Program-made: the position numbers and the translations under genes
The notes under the pieces: model-generated
What the model saw: the letters and a program-made list of their open reading frames with translations, nothing else
Told to the model about the DNA's origin: nothing
The model's database searches: none
Assembly (NCBI GenBank): GCA_910578195.1
Contig: CAJTOY010000002.1
Span: 134,272 to 198,271, forward strand
DNA: 64,000 nucleotides
Direction of reading: 5' to 3'
From: an uncultured Christensenella sp.
GTDB lineage: Bacteria > Bacillota > Clostridia > Christensenellales > Borkfalkiaceae
In this document: positions 41,915-51,085 of the stretch, one piece after another
Numbering within the stretch: the stretch's first letter is position 1
Layout: every line of letters starts with the position of its first letter

Positions 41915-42633
41915 AGCCGTGTGCAGATAAAATTTATCCTTTCAAGTTTTTCTTTGCCGAGATGCCCCTCGGTCGTAACCGAAAAGCCCGCGGCGGTAAG
42001 CTCCGAAATTATTGTTTCCTCTTCGTGAATATACTGAACGTGCCGCTCGTCCGCGCGGGTGTATTTTCCGTCGGAATTTTTTTCGAAGAAGGTCAAATCC
42101 ATTATGACGCTGTCGCCACTTAAAGAGTTGAACCAGATATACGACACGTCGTCTCTGTCCTCGGCGAAGAGGTTGTCGCCGATAATATTTCTCAGCTTGT
42201 GCGGCGAGCTGATATCGAATATGAACGCGCCGCCCTTTTTAAGACACGTGCGGACGTGCGAGAACGCGGCTTTCAGCTTTTGCGCGGGAACGTAGTTAAG
42301 ACAGTCGTTCACCGCCACGGCAAAATCCGCCTTGGCATTTACTTTTAGTTTGGTGATATCGCCGAGTAAAAATTCGGCTTTCGCGCCCTCTTTTAAAGAA
42401 AGCTCCTGCGCGCGGGTGAGCATTTCGGGCGAAACGTCTATGCCGAGCATAGAATAGCCCGCCTTAGTCAGCGCGCGGGTAAAGTAGCCGTTGCCGCAAC
42501 CGATATCGATTCCGCGCGAGCCCGCGCCGAAGGGTTTCAGCTTGTTAATTAAATACTGCGACCATTGTTCATAGCCGCAGTCGTCGTTTAAATATTCGAA
42601 CCATCTGCCGAGCGCAGAGTAAGAATGTTCCAT
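41911..42633 (-). CDS. Class I SAM-dependent methyltransferase
   Basis: 240 residues. Motif I GIDIGCGNGYFTRAL (about 38-52), motif II MLGIDVSPEMLTRAQ, motif IV DFAVAVNDCLNYV. The pattern WFEYLNDDCGYEQWSQYL at the N-terminus is common in uncharacterised Bacillota methyltransferases of this length. Substrate unknown. Overlaps hslO, so part of the same operon. Confidence 0.9.
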   Translation of the reverse strand: MEHSYSALGRWFEYLNDDCGYEQWSQYLINKLKPFGAGSRGIDIGCGNGYFTRALTKAGYSMLGIDVSPEMLTRAQELSLKEGAKAEFLLGDITKLKVNAKADFAVAVNDCLNYVPAQKLKAAFSHVRTCLKKGGAFIFDISSPHKLRNIIGDNLFAEDRDDVSYIWFNSLSGDSVIMDLTFFEKNSDGKYTRADERHVQYIHEEETIISELTAAGFSVTTEGHLGKEKLERINFICTRL

Positions 42634-42660
42634 AATAATTACCGTTATATAAATGCGCTT

Positions 42661-43926
42661 TTATCTCAAAAGGTTTTCCGAGCTGACTTTCTTCTTCTTT
42701 CCCTTCTTGCCGTCGGACTGCAACGCCTTTTCGCGTTCGGCGAACAGCTTGTTGTACTCCGCGTAGACGGGGTCGTTTTTATGCTCCTGCTCGTAGGCGG
42801 AAATTTCGCCCGCAAGCTTCTTTTTGTCGTCCGATACACGCGACACGTCCGCGCGGGTATAGGTCATACCGAGGGGCGCGACCGCCGCTTCCTCCGCAAT
42901 GGGAAGTATGGGTTTGCCGATAAGTTCGCTTTTGCCCGCGGCGACAAGCTCGCGCGCAAGCTGCTTTTCCTCCTCGGCTTTGTCTACGGCGACTTGCTGC
43001 GGCGTTCTCTTCGCCTTAGCCGCTTCCTCCGCCGCCTTAATGTTCGGCGTGACAATCGCGTCGAACACGCCTTGCGTGTAGCTCATCCAAACCAACAGCA
43101 TAAACGAAAGCCCGAACAGTACCAGAATTATATACGATATAAGCTGGACTATCATTGCCGACAAGCCTATAAGGTACAGCCATACGGGCATCAACGCGAG
43201 CCCCGCGAAGAATATCGTCTGAATAGGCGTGCCTATCATGAGCACGAACGAATTCTTGATAAGGGTTGTGATTTTGAGCTTGTAGCTTACGCCGACCGCA
43301 AGCAGCCAGCCGCTGTAAATGCCGACCAGCACGGTTGCGATAATAGCGAAAACGTACGCGGTGATAGGTCCGCCCTTAGCCGAGCCCGTGGCGATTGCCA
43401 AATCTTTCCAGTCGCCGACAAGCGCGGTCATAAAGAAGAAAACGAGAAAAAGCGTTACGGGGAAAACCGCGTTGAAGTAGCAGGATTTTACGCCGTTTCT
43501 GAAAAAGCTTTTAAACGAGAATTCGCCGCCCGTGTTCATGAGCTTTTTAAGCGAATACGCTCCGCCCGCAATTCCTATCGAGGCGATAAAGCCAGCGACA
43601 ATTAAAAGCGAGTAAAACAGCAAGTCCGCCGAAAGGTATATGCTTTCGGTCAGCCCCTCCGAACCGGGATACGCGGGATAGCCTATGCCCGTGTTCGAGT
43701 TGAACGGGTACTGCATGCCCATTCCGCTTATATACATCGAACGCAACACTATGATAGCGACGGCGGGCGCGAAAAACACAAGCATAATTATATTGATAAA
43801 AACTATCTTTCCGAAATTACCCTTGAACGCGTCCCAGGTCTGCCCCCATCTTCCGCCTGCCGGAGCTTTTCTCGTGTACTCGGCGGCGTTTTCGTTGCCT
43901 TCGAGGCTGTCTACTTTGAATGCCAT
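42661..43926 (-). CDS. Hypothetical multi-pass membrane protein
   Basis: 421 residues. About six TM helices up to residue ~295, beginning with FGKIVFINIIMLVFFAPAVAIIV, a pattern that resembles DUF624/YesL-like proteins. The C-terminal ~125 residues are soluble, charged and lysine-rich (KKGKKKKVSS near the end). A Met/Gly/Tyr-rich loop follows the first helix. No function can be assigned. Confidence 0.75.
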   Translation of the reverse strand: MAFKVDSLEGNENAAEYTRKAPAGGRWGQTWDAFKGNFGKIVFINIIMLVFFAPAVAIIVLRSMYISGMGMQYPFNSNTGIGYPAYPGSEGLTESIYLSADLLFYSLLIVAGFIASIGIAGGAYSLKKLMNTGGEFSFKSFFRNGVKSCYFNAVFPVTLFLVFFFMTALVGDWKDLAIATGSAKGGPITAYVFAIIATVLVGIYSGWLLAVGVSYKLKITTLIKNSFVLMIGTPIQTIFFAGLALMPVWLYLIGLSAMIVQLISYIILVLFGLSFMLLVWMSYTQGVFDAIVTPNIKAAEEAAKAKRTPQQVAVDKAEEEKQLARELVAAGKSELIGKPILPIAEEAAVAPLGMTYTRADVSRVSDDKKKLAGEISAYEQEHKNDPVYAEYNKLFAEREKALQSDGKKGKKKKVSSENLLR

Positions 43927-43996
43927 ATTATAAAACCTTTTTAGTTATACTTAAAGGTATGATACCACATAACGAATTTTTTTTCAAGTGTTTTAT

Positions 43997-46900
43997 CTAC
44001 CTTTTAATCAATGTGAGGGTTACTTTTTCGCCGTTGATGTTCTGCTCCTTCGTGAAGCCGTCGGCGCTTCCCTCAACTATTTTTTCGGCGAGGACGTCTT
44101 TTTTGAACCGCGCGGCGGCAAGCACCTTTTCAGCCTTGCCCTCCGCCGAATAGTATACCTCTATTCTGTCTGTGACCTCGAAGCCCGCGTCCTTTCGCAT
44201 GTTCTGTATCTTGGAAACAAGCTCGCGTTCTATGCCCTCGAATATGAGTTCGTCGGTGAGCGCGGTGTCGAGCGCGACGGTTATTCCTCCGTCCTCGGCG
44301 GCAACGAAGCCGTTTGCGCTTTCGGTGAAAATCTGCAAATCCTCGAATTTCAGGCTTACGTCGAGCTCCGCAATCTCGTACGAGCCGTTCCTGACCGCCG
44401 CAACGACCTCTTTCGCGTTACAGCTTGCAAGGAACGCGGAAATCGCGCCGAGCTTTTTGCCGTACTTCGGTCCGAGGGTTTTGAGTTGGGGTTTGAGCTT
44501 GTAGGAAATATACTTGTCCGCGTCGGTCGCAAAGTCGAAGGACTTTATGTTGAGCTCGTCGAGCACAATCGCGCGTTCCTCCTCGGAAAGCTCGATATTC
44601 CTCTGCGACACGACCACCATTTTAGCGAGCGGCTGACGGTTTTTGAGGTTGCCCGCGTTTCTCGCCGCCCTGCCCAGAACGACGATGTCGAGCACCTCCT
44701 CCATGCCGTCTTCGAGGTTTTTGTCGATATACTTCTCCACGGCTTTCGGGAAATCGCAAAGGTGCACGCTTTTTGGCGCGGTCTTGTCGAATTCGGGCAC
44801 GAGGTTTTGATACATCATTTCCGCGATAAACGGCGTGTACGGCGCGGTGAGCTTTGCAAGCGTAACCAAAACCGTGTATAGGGTTGTATACGCCGCCGCC
44901 TTGTCGTCGGTCATTTCGCTGCCCCAGTAACGTTCCCTGCCGCGGCGAACGTACCAGTTGGAAAGGACGTCGGCAAAGTCTTGAAGCGCGCGCGAGCTTT
45001 CGAAAATTTCGTAATTTTCAAGGCTTGTGTCGACAAGCTTTATAAGCGAGTTGAGCTTGGATAAAATCCACTTATCCATTACCGAAAGCTTGCAGTTTTC
45101 AAGCTTGTACTCCGCGGGGTTGTATTTGTCTATCTCGGCGTACAGCGTGAAAAACGCGTACGTGTTCCACAGCGTGCCGATATACTTTCTCTGCGCCTCG
45201 GACACGGTTTCTTCGGCGAAGCGCGAGGGCAGCCACGGCGCGCTGGAAGTGTAGAAATACCACCTCACCGCGTCCGCGCCCTGCTTGTCGAGCACCGTCC
45301 ACGGGTCGACTACGTTGCCCTTGTGTTTGGACATTTTTATGCCGTTTTTGTCGTTGACGTGACCGAGCACTATACAGTTTTTAAAGGGCGCTTTGCCGAA
45401 AAGTATTGTGTTCACGACGAGCAGAGTATAGAACCAGCCGCGCGTCTGGTCGACCGCCTCGGATATGAAGTCGGCGGGGAAAGTCTTTTCGAACGTAGCC
45501 TTATTTTCGAACGGATAGTGGTACTGTGCGAACGGCATCGAGCCCGAATCGAACCAGCAGTCTATAACCTCGGGCGTGCGCTTCATTTTACCGCCGCACT
45601 TGCCGCATTTACAGCTTAAATCGTCGAGATAGGGGCGGTGAAGCTCGATATCCCTGTCGGCGGGTATGCCGCACTTTTCTTTGAGTTCTTCTTTCGAGCC
45701 CATGACCTCGATTTCGCCGCAGTCGGGGCAGACCCACACGGGCAGGGGCGTACCCCAGTATCTGTCGCGGGAAAGTCCCCAGTCGATTACGTTTTCGAGG
45801 AAGTTGCCCATTCTGCCGTCTTTGATTGTTTCGGGCATCCAGTTGACCGAACGGTTAGCCTTTATTATCTCGTCCTTGACCTTGGTGACTTGAATAAACC
45901 AGCTCGACCTCGCGTAATACAGCAGGGGCGTGTCGCACCGCCAGCAGTGCGGGTAGTCATGCTCGAAGGGAATCACCTTGAAAAGACGCCCGTTTGCTTC
46001 GAGCATGTCGAGTATGCGCTTGTCGGCTTTCTTTGCGAAAAGTCCGTTAAGTCTTTCGAAACGGCTGTCGAAGCAGCCCCTCTCGTCTACGAGCTGCACG
46101 ACGGGCAAGCCGTAGCGTTTGCCGACCTTATAGTCGTCCTCGCCGAACGCGGGCGCGATATGCACGACGCCCGTGCCGTCGCCCATGGTTACGTATGTGT
46201 CGCAGACGACGTAGTGCGCCTTTGTAGGTGCGCTTGCGGGAGAAATGCGCTTTATCTCGGAGGAAGTTTCTTCGAAGAGAGGCTCGTATTCCAGCCTCTC
46301 CCACTCTTTGCCGAGCTTTTTATCCACCACCTCGTATTCCTCGAAGAACTTGGAAACGAGGGCTTCGGCGAGAATATAATTAACTCCGTCAAAGGAAATT
46401 TCAACATACGGCTCGTCGGGGTTCATACACAGCGCGACGTTGGAGGGCAACGTCCACGGCGTGGTCGTCCACGCGAGGATATAGCGGTTTTCGCACCCCT
46501 TTACCTTGAAGCGGGCGACGGCGGAATTTTCCTTGACGCATTTATAGCCTTGCGCAACCTCGTGCGAGGAAAGCGCTGTGCCGCAGCGCGGGCAATAGGG
46601 CACAATCTTGTGACCCTTGTACAAAAGCCCCTTCTCGTGCATTTTTTTCAGCGCCCACCACTCGGACTCTATATAGTTGTCGTCGTAGGTAACGTAGGGG
46701 TTGTCCATGTCCACCCAGTAGCCGACGCGGTCGGACATTTTTTCCCACTCGCTTTTGTATTTCCAGACCGACTGCTTGCACTGCTTTATGAAGGGCTCGA
46801 TGCCGTAGCCCTCAATCTGCCCCTTGCCGTCGAGACCGAGTGATTTTTCCACTTCGAGCTCCACGGGCAGACCGTGCGTATCCCAGCCCGCCTTTCTCAA

Positions 46901-47137
46901 AACGTGCTTACCCTTCATGGTCTTGTATCTGGGAATTATGTCCTTCATGACGCGGGTCAGAATATGACCTATATGCGGCTTGCCGTTGGCCGTGGGGGGT
47001 CCGTCGTAGAATGAGAATTCCCCGCCGCCTTCGTTTTTATCAACGCTTTCCTCGAAGATTTTATTGTCTTTCCAGAACTTTATTACTTCCTTTTCCCTTT
47101 CGACAAAGTTCAAAGAAGTGTCAACCTTTTTATACAT
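43997..47137 (-). CDS. ileS: Isoleucyl-tRNA synthetase, type 2 (long form)
   Basis: 1046 residues from the ATG at 47137, preceded by AAGGAGG; the frame extends to 47260 but that part is T-box leader. HIGH motif at residues 55-58 (GKPHIGHIL), a CP1 editing domain (about 190-400, TTPWTLPSNVAL), KMSKH (IKMSKHKGN) and a long C-terminal anticodon domain. KMSKH and the length match the eukaryote-like type 2 IleRS, often tolerant of mupirocin; that phenotype is inferred. Two CxxC pairs near RTPEVIDCWFDSGS belong to the insert. Controlled by an Ile T-box. Confidence 0.96.
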   Translation of the reverse strand: MYKKVDTSLNFVEREKEVIKFWKDNKIFEESVDKNEGGGEFSFYDGPPTANGKPHIGHILTRVMKDIIPRYKTMKGKHVLRKAGWDTHGLPVELEVEKSLGLDGKGQIEGYGIEPFIKQCKQSVWKYKSEWEKMSDRVGYWVDMDNPYVTYDDNYIESEWWALKKMHEKGLLYKGHKIVPYCPRCGTALSSHEVAQGYKCVKENSAVARFKVKGCENRYILAWTTTPWTLPSNVALCMNPDEPYVEISFDGVNYILAEALVSKFFEEYEVVDKKLGKEWERLEYEPLFEETSSEIKRISPASAPTKAHYVVCDTYVTMGDGTGVVHIAPAFGEDDYKVGKRYGLPVVQLVDERGCFDSRFERLNGLFAKKADKRILDMLEANGRLFKVIPFEHDYPHCWRCDTPLLYYARSSWFIQVTKVKDEIIKANRSVNWMPETIKDGRMGNFLENVIDWGLSRDRYWGTPLPVWVCPDCGEIEVMGSKEELKEKCGIPADRDIELHRPYLDDLSCKCGKCGGKMKRTPEVIDCWFDSGSMPFAQYHYPFENKATFEKTFPADFISEAVDQTRGWFYTLLVVNTILFGKAPFKNCIVLGHVNDKNGIKMSKHKGNVVDPWTVLDKQGADAVRWYFYTSSAPWLPSRFAEETVSEAQRKYIGTLWNTYAFFTLYAEIDKYNPAEYKLENCKLSVMDKWILSKLNSLIKLVDTSLENYEIFESSRALQDFADVLSNWYVRRGRERYWGSEMTDDKAAAYTTLYTVLVTLAKLTAPYTPFIAEMMYQNLVPEFDKTAPKSVHLCDFPKAVEKYIDKNLEDGMEEVLDIVVLGRAARNAGNLKNRQPLAKMVVVSQRNIELSEEERAIVLDELNIKSFDFATDADKYISYKLKPQLKTLGPKYGKKLGAISAFLASCNAKEVVAAVRNGSYEIAELDVSLKFEDLQIFTESANGFVAAEDGGITVALDTALTDELIFEGIERELVSKIQNMRKDAGFEVTDRIEVYYSAEGKAEKVLAAARFKKDVLAEKIVEGSADGFTKEQNINGEKVTLTLIKR

Positions 47138-47151
47138 ACTTCCTCCTTGTA

Positions 47152-47392
47152 TAAAAATTAGGGGCGTCCGTGTTTCGGACACCCTGAAATCAAGTGCTTT
47201 TATACCACCAAAACAAACTGTCATTTGCCGTAACTTGTGACGGGTTACGAATCCGCGCAAAACTACTTGTTGCCTTTCGCAATGCGGGCTGGAAGGTGAT
47301 ATCCTTTACGGCGGGTTTGCTTTCTCGCACCGAACGAAAGCTCTCTGAAAAACTCTTTCCGCAAGGCGTTGTCCTTCGTCATCGCCTTTAAA
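47152..47392 (-). promoter_or_regulatory. T-box riboswitch (isoleucine)
   Basis: On the minus strand: stem I starts with GGCGATGACGAAGGA (near 47387), the AG-bulge region CAGAGAGC...GGTGCGAGAAAGC, specifier ATC (47298-47300) in GGATATCACC, linker CCCGTCACAAGTTACGG, T-box core TTGGTGGTA (47201-47210 area), and a terminator GGGTGTCCG-N5-CGGACGCCC (47162-47184) with TTTTT. Uncharged tRNA-Ile would stabilise the antiterminator and turn on ileS. Confidence 0.93.
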
Positions 47393-47396
47393 AAAC

Positions 47397-47571
47397 TCAC
47401 AAATTTTTATTTCCATTATGGGAAATAAAAATTTCGTGATTTGAGGGCGTTGCCCTCTTTGCGCAAATATTTAAGGGCAAACACACATATAATTTGCGCA
47501 AATTCACCCAATGAGGTGCAATAATGCACAAATTGAGTTGCGCAGCGCAAAAGCGCGGTTTTGCTTGCGCC
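47397..47571 (-). repeat. Structured intergenic element, copy C
   Basis: 175 nt, same family as 24557-24734 and 25654-25829, here reading in the sense of ileS. Homologous hairpins: GCAAAA-CCGCGC-TTTTGC, GTGCA-TTAT-TGCAC, TTTGCGCAAAT/ATTTGCGCAAA, GAGGGC-AAC-GCCCTC, and a terminal stem with the same bulged G (TCACGAAA/TTTGTGA). It lies between the ileS promoter and the T-box, so it is part of the ileS leader RNA. Confidence 0.85.
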
Positions 47572-47589
47572 CTAAATATCTATGAAATG

Positions 47590-47618
47590 ATTATAACCAA
47601 ACTAAACTAAATTGTAAA
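47590..47618 (-). promoter_or_regulatory. ileS promoter
   Basis: Minus strand TTTACA (47613-47618), 17-base spacer, TATAAT (47590-47595). Transcription should start near 47583, run through element copy C, then the T-box. Confidence 0.88.
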
Positions 47619-47643
47619 GCAAAAATTACACTTTTTTTGCGTT

Positions 47644-48381
47644 TCAGTCGCGTCTGTTACGTCTGCCGAACAGTGTAATAACGTAAACGAAAAAGCGCAG
47701 GAAATATACAAGGGAAGTTAAAAGCGAGGCAAGGTAAGTGAGCGCGGCGGCGGACAGAACGCGCTTCGCGCCGACGATTTCGCTTTCGGTGAGTATGAAT
47801 TCGTTTAAAAGCATTTTCCTTGCGCGGCGGCTGGCGTTCAGCTCCACGGGATAGGTTACAAGCGCGAAAAGAAAGCTTCCGCCGTAGAGTATAACCCCCG
47901 CCATAGCGACGTAAAAGCCGATATCCGCCGCAAGATTTACGGTGAAAATATCTAAAAGCAGACCGATTAACACCAACGGGAAAGCAAGGCGCGAACCGAA
48001 ATTGACGACGGGGACGAGCGCTGTGCGGACTTTAAAGAAAAAATAGCCCCTCTTTTTCTGCATTACGTGACCGAGCTCGTGCGCGGCTACGGCGACCGCC
48101 GCAACCGTGGGGTTGCCGTAGGTGGAATCGGATAAATTCACGATTTCCCTCCTCGGGTCGTAATGGTCGGAAAGTTTGCCGCCGACGCGACCTATTGAAA
48201 CGTCGTTTATTCCGTTAGAGTTCAGAAGGCGTAAAGCCGTGTCGTAGCCCGTCATTCCCGAAAGATTCGGAACGTTGTTATATTTGGAAAACGTGCTGTT
48301 GACCTTTATGCTTGCGTATGCCGCAAAAAGACTGCACAGCACTATTGCGCCCAAAAACCACAGATAATCCGTTAAATACAT
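47644..48381 (-). CDS. Zinc metallopeptidase, YugP family
   Basis: 245 residues. An N-terminal TM helix, then a conserved region with SGMTGYDTALRLLNSNGI, GKLSDHYDPRREIVNLSDSTYG and the metalloprotease motif AAHELGHVMQKK (HExxH variant HELGH), followed by three TM helices. The family is widespread in Bacillota and uncharacterised in most species. It starts 3 bases after tsaD ends. Confidence 0.92.
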   Translation of the reverse strand: MYLTDYLWFLGAIVLCSLFAAYASIKVNSTFSKYNNVPNLSGMTGYDTALRLLNSNGINDVSIGRVGGKLSDHYDPRREIVNLSDSTYGNPTVAAVAVAAHELGHVMQKKRGYFFFKVRTALVPVVNFGSRLAFPLVLIGLLLDIFTVNLAADIGFYVAMAGVILYGGSFLFALVTYPVELNASRRARKMLLNEFILTESEIVGAKRVLSAAALTYLASLLTSLVYFLRFFVYVITLFGRRNRRD

Positions 48382-48384
48382 TTA

Positions 48385-49422
48385 TTATTCTCCTTTTAAA
48401 GGGATTTGCGCTACCGCGTTTACGTCCGGAGAGGCGAAGTTGCCCGCCTTGTACTGAATAAGCCCCTCGGCGGCAATCATTGCCGCGTTGTCGGTACAGT
48501 ATACCTTTTCTGGAAGCACGAGCTTTAAGCCGTGCTTTTTGCACGCCGCGGAAAGCGTTTCTCTTAAATATCCGTTAGCCGCGACTCCGCCGCCCGCCGC
48601 AACCGTCTTAACGCCGAGCTTTACTGCGCTTTCGACAGTCTTTTTTACAAGCGGGTCGATTGCCGCGCGCTGGAAAGACGCGGCGACGTCCGCGCGGTTG
48701 AACTCTTCGCCCTTCTGCGAAGCGTTATGGCAATAGTTGATAACCGAAGTTTTCAGTCCGCTGTAAGAAAACTGCATTTTTTCGCTGTTTTTTACCAGCG
48801 CGGGCGGGAAAGAAATATTCGCCGAGCCGCCCTCGGCAAGCCGCTGAACGTTCGGTCCGCCGGGGTACGGCAAGCCTAAAATTCTTGCGACCTTGTCGAA
48901 CGCTTCGCCCGCGGCGTCGTCGCACGTCGCGCCCAGCACCTCGAATTCGGTATATGTCTTGGTATGAAGCACCGCGGTGTGCCCGCCGCTTGCAAGCAGC
49001 GTGACGTACGGCGGCTTCAAATCTTCGTCGCCGAGATACGCTGCGGCGAGATGCCCGCGTATATGGTTTACCGCAATCAGCGGCACGTTTAAAGAATAGG
49101 CGAGCGCCTTTGCGAACGACAGCCCCACGAGCAGCGCGCCCAAAAGCCCCGCGCCGTAGGTGACCGCGACCGCGTCGATATCCTTTAAGGTTATTTTCGC
49201 CTCTGAAAGCGCGGCGTTTACCGCCTTGTCCACCGCGTCGGTGTGCGCGCGGGAGGCTATTTCGGGCACGACCCCGCCGTATTTAGCTTGCTCGGACGCA
49301 GAGGAAATTATCGCGCTCGATAAAATTTTTCTGCCGCGTATCACTGCGGCGGCGGTTTCGTCGCAGCTCGATTCGAGCCCGAGTATAACGGGGTTGTCCT
49401 TTAAAGTGAAATTTCCGTACAT
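48385..49422 (-). CDS. tsaD: tRNA N6-adenosine threonylcarbamoyltransferase TsaD
   Basis: About 345 residues from the ATG at 49422. The frame extends to 49509, but that segment contains a terminator hairpin and overlaps the upstream gene, so the shorter form is preferred. VILGLESSCDETAAA, VNHIRGHLAAAYL (the iron-binding histidines), SGGHTAVL and AAGGGVAANGYLR are signatures. It transfers threonylcarbamoyl to A37 of tRNA with TsaB/E, which are not in the window. Confidence 0.95.
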   Translation of the reverse strand: MYGNFTLKDNPVILGLESSCDETAAAVIRGRKILSSAIISSASEQAKYGGVVPEIASRAHTDAVDKAVNAALSEAKITLKDIDAVAVTYGAGLLGALLVGLSFAKALAYSLNVPLIAVNHIRGHLAAAYLGDEDLKPPYVTLLASGGHTAVLHTKTYTEFEVLGATCDDAAGEAFDKVARILGLPYPGGPNVQRLAEGGSANISFPPALVKNSEKMQFSYSGLKTSVINYCHNASQKGEEFNRADVAASFQRAAIDPLVKKTVESAVKLGVKTVAAGGGVAANGYLRETLSAACKKHGLKLVLPEKVYCTDNAAMIAAEGLIQYKAGNFASPDVNAVAQIPLKGE

Positions 49423-49431
49423 AATCCTATG

Positions 49432-49456
49432 AAAAACGGCGGTACGCCCGCCGTTG
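49432..49456 (-). terminator. Terminator between the helical gene and tsaD
   Basis: Minus strand ACGGCGG-GCGTA-CCGCCGT followed by TTTTT, directly behind the stop at 49460. It implies that tsaD has its own start signal or depends on readthrough. Confidence 0.8.
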
Positions 49457-49459
49457 AGT

Positions 49460-49921
49460 TTATTCTTCTTCGCCCTTGTAGACTTCTTCGAAGCCGCCGC
49501 GGTCGACAAATTCGGTGACCTTGATTTCCTCGGTAAGCCGGGGCACAGAGGGCTGGACGGGCGGCGGAACGGGCGCTTCCTGCGGGCGTTCGTCGCTTAA
49601 ATACGGCTCGATAATCTCTTTTACCTCGCGGCTCAAATCAATCACGGGCTCGACTCTGCGCTGGGGATAGACCCCCTCGTCGCTCATGACCTTCAACACG
49701 AACATAGCCTTGCTGAGCTCCTCCATTGCCTTTCTGGCAACAGCGTCCTCCTTTGCCTCGGGACAGAAACTGAGCTCGGTTATCAGCGAGCCCGCCTCTA
49801 TCGCGGCGTTCAACAGCTTTTGTGCGAGAATTTCTTTTTCGCGGAAGTACTTAGCCGACCTGTAAAGCTTTAAAACGCTTTTTACAAATTCGCTGCCCGC
49901 GGTATTTATATCGAGTGACAT
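49460..49921 (-). CDS. Hypothetical helical protein (four-helix-bundle-like)
   Basis: 153 residues. The first ~95 form amphipathic helices (FVKSVLKLYRSAKYFREKEILAQKLLNAAIEAGSLITEL) that recall the 23S rRNA intervening-sequence four-helix-bundle family; weak resemblance only. The C-terminus is proline-rich and acidic. It follows prfB by 13 bases and ends in a terminator. Function unknown. Confidence 0.7.
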   Translation of the reverse strand: MSLDINTAGSEFVKSVLKLYRSAKYFREKEILAQKLLNAAIEAGSLITELSFCPEAKEDAVARKAMEELSKAMFVLKVMSDEGVYPQRRVEPVIDLSREVKEIIEPYLSDERPQEAPVPPPVQPSVPRLTEEIKVTEFVDRGGFEEVYKGEEE

Positions 49922-49934
49922 AAATTGAACTTCC

Positions 49935-51035
49935 TTAAATGGTTTTCTTTAAATAATCGATTATAAAGCCCTGAATATCGCCGTCCATTACCGCCTGAAC
50001 GTTCGTATTTTCATAGCCCGTTCTGTGGTCTTTTACAAGCGTGTAAGGGCAGAAAACGTACGAGCGTATCTGACTGCCCCACTCGATTTTTTTGATTTCG
50101 CCCTTAATCTCCGCGTCCGCCGCCTCGCGCTCGGCAATCTGCCGCTCGATAAGCTTTGCGCGCAGATACTGGAAAGCCATTTCCTTGTTTTGAAGCTGGC
50201 TTCTCTCGTTCTGGCAAGTAACTACAATCCCCGTCGGGAAGTGGGTTATTCTTATCGCGGTTTCGGTCTTGTTGACCTTCTGACCGCCCGCCCCCGAGGA
50301 GCGGTAAACGTCTATTCTTATGTCCTCGTCGCGGATTTCGACCTCGTTCTCGTCGTCGACCTCGGGCATTACTTCGAGGGAAGCGAACGAGGTGTGGCGG
50401 CGCTTGTTGCTGTCGAAGGGGGAAATTCTGACAAGGCGGTGCACGCCCTTTTCGGCTTTCAAAAAGCCGTACGCGTTTTCGCCCTCGACGCGGAATGAAA
50501 CGCTTTTAAGCCCCGCTTCGTCGCCGTCCTCGAAATCGAGCTCGGTTACCTTGAAGCCCGACCGCTCGCAATAGCGCGTGTACATTCTGTAAAGCATCTG
50601 CGTCCAGTCGCAAGCTTCCGTTCCGCCCGCGCCGGCATGCAGGTTCAGCATGGCGTTGTTCGCGTCGTACTCGCCGCGAAGCAGTGCGCGTATGCGCATT
50701 TGCTCGATATCGTCCTCTGCGGCGGCAATCATTGCTTCGAGCTCGGGTATAAGCCCCTCGTCGTCCGCCTCCTCGATTAAGTCGATAAATGCGTACGCCT
50801 CCGCAAGCGCGTTTTCGCCCTTGTTGTATGAATTGATTTTATTTTCGACGAGAGAAATTTCTCTGCCGACGCGCTTAGACTTTTCGAGGTCCTGCCAGAC
50901 CGACGGGTCCTCCTGCTCGGCTTTCAGCCCGTTGAGCTTTTCGCCGAGGTTGTCGATATCAAGCGCGTATCTCGCTTCCGCAAGCGTGTCGGAGAGAGAT
51001 TTTAATCTCAGTCTGTAATCGTCTGCTTTAAACAT
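49935..51035 (-). CDS. prfB: Peptide chain release factor 2
   Basis: 366 residues in one continuous frame from the ATG; there is no internal UGA, so the programmed +1 frameshift of most bacterial prfB genes is missing. It has the stop-codon recognition SPF (VRISPFDSNKRRHTSF) and the catalytic GGQ (SSGAGGQKVNKTETAIR). It terminates at UGA and UAA. It is followed closely by a helical protein gene and preceded by secA (50-base gap). Confidence 0.96.
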   Translation of the reverse strand: MFKADDYRLRLKSLSDTLAEARYALDIDNLGEKLNGLKAEQEDPSVWQDLEKSKRVGREISLVENKINSYNKGENALAEAYAFIDLIEEADDEGLIPELEAMIAAAEDDIEQMRIRALLRGEYDANNAMLNLHAGAGGTEACDWTQMLYRMYTRYCERSGFKVTELDFEDGDEAGLKSVSFRVEGENAYGFLKAEKGVHRLVRISPFDSNKRRHTSFASLEVMPEVDDENEVEIRDEDIRIDVYRSSGAGGQKVNKTETAIRITHFPTGIVVTCQNERSQLQNKEMAFQYLRAKLIERQIAEREAADAEIKGEIKKIEWGSQIRSYVFCPYTLVKDHRTGYENTNVQAVMDGDIQGFIIDYLKKTI

Positions 51036-51085
51036 AAACGTTCCGTTTAATCGATGTATCTTTATTTTTGTTCATAAAAAACAGC

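Noticed and set aside
47194..47391. 65-codon plus-strand frame over the ileS leader
   Set aside because: It is the antisense of the T-box riboswitch, whose conserved motifs explain the sequence.
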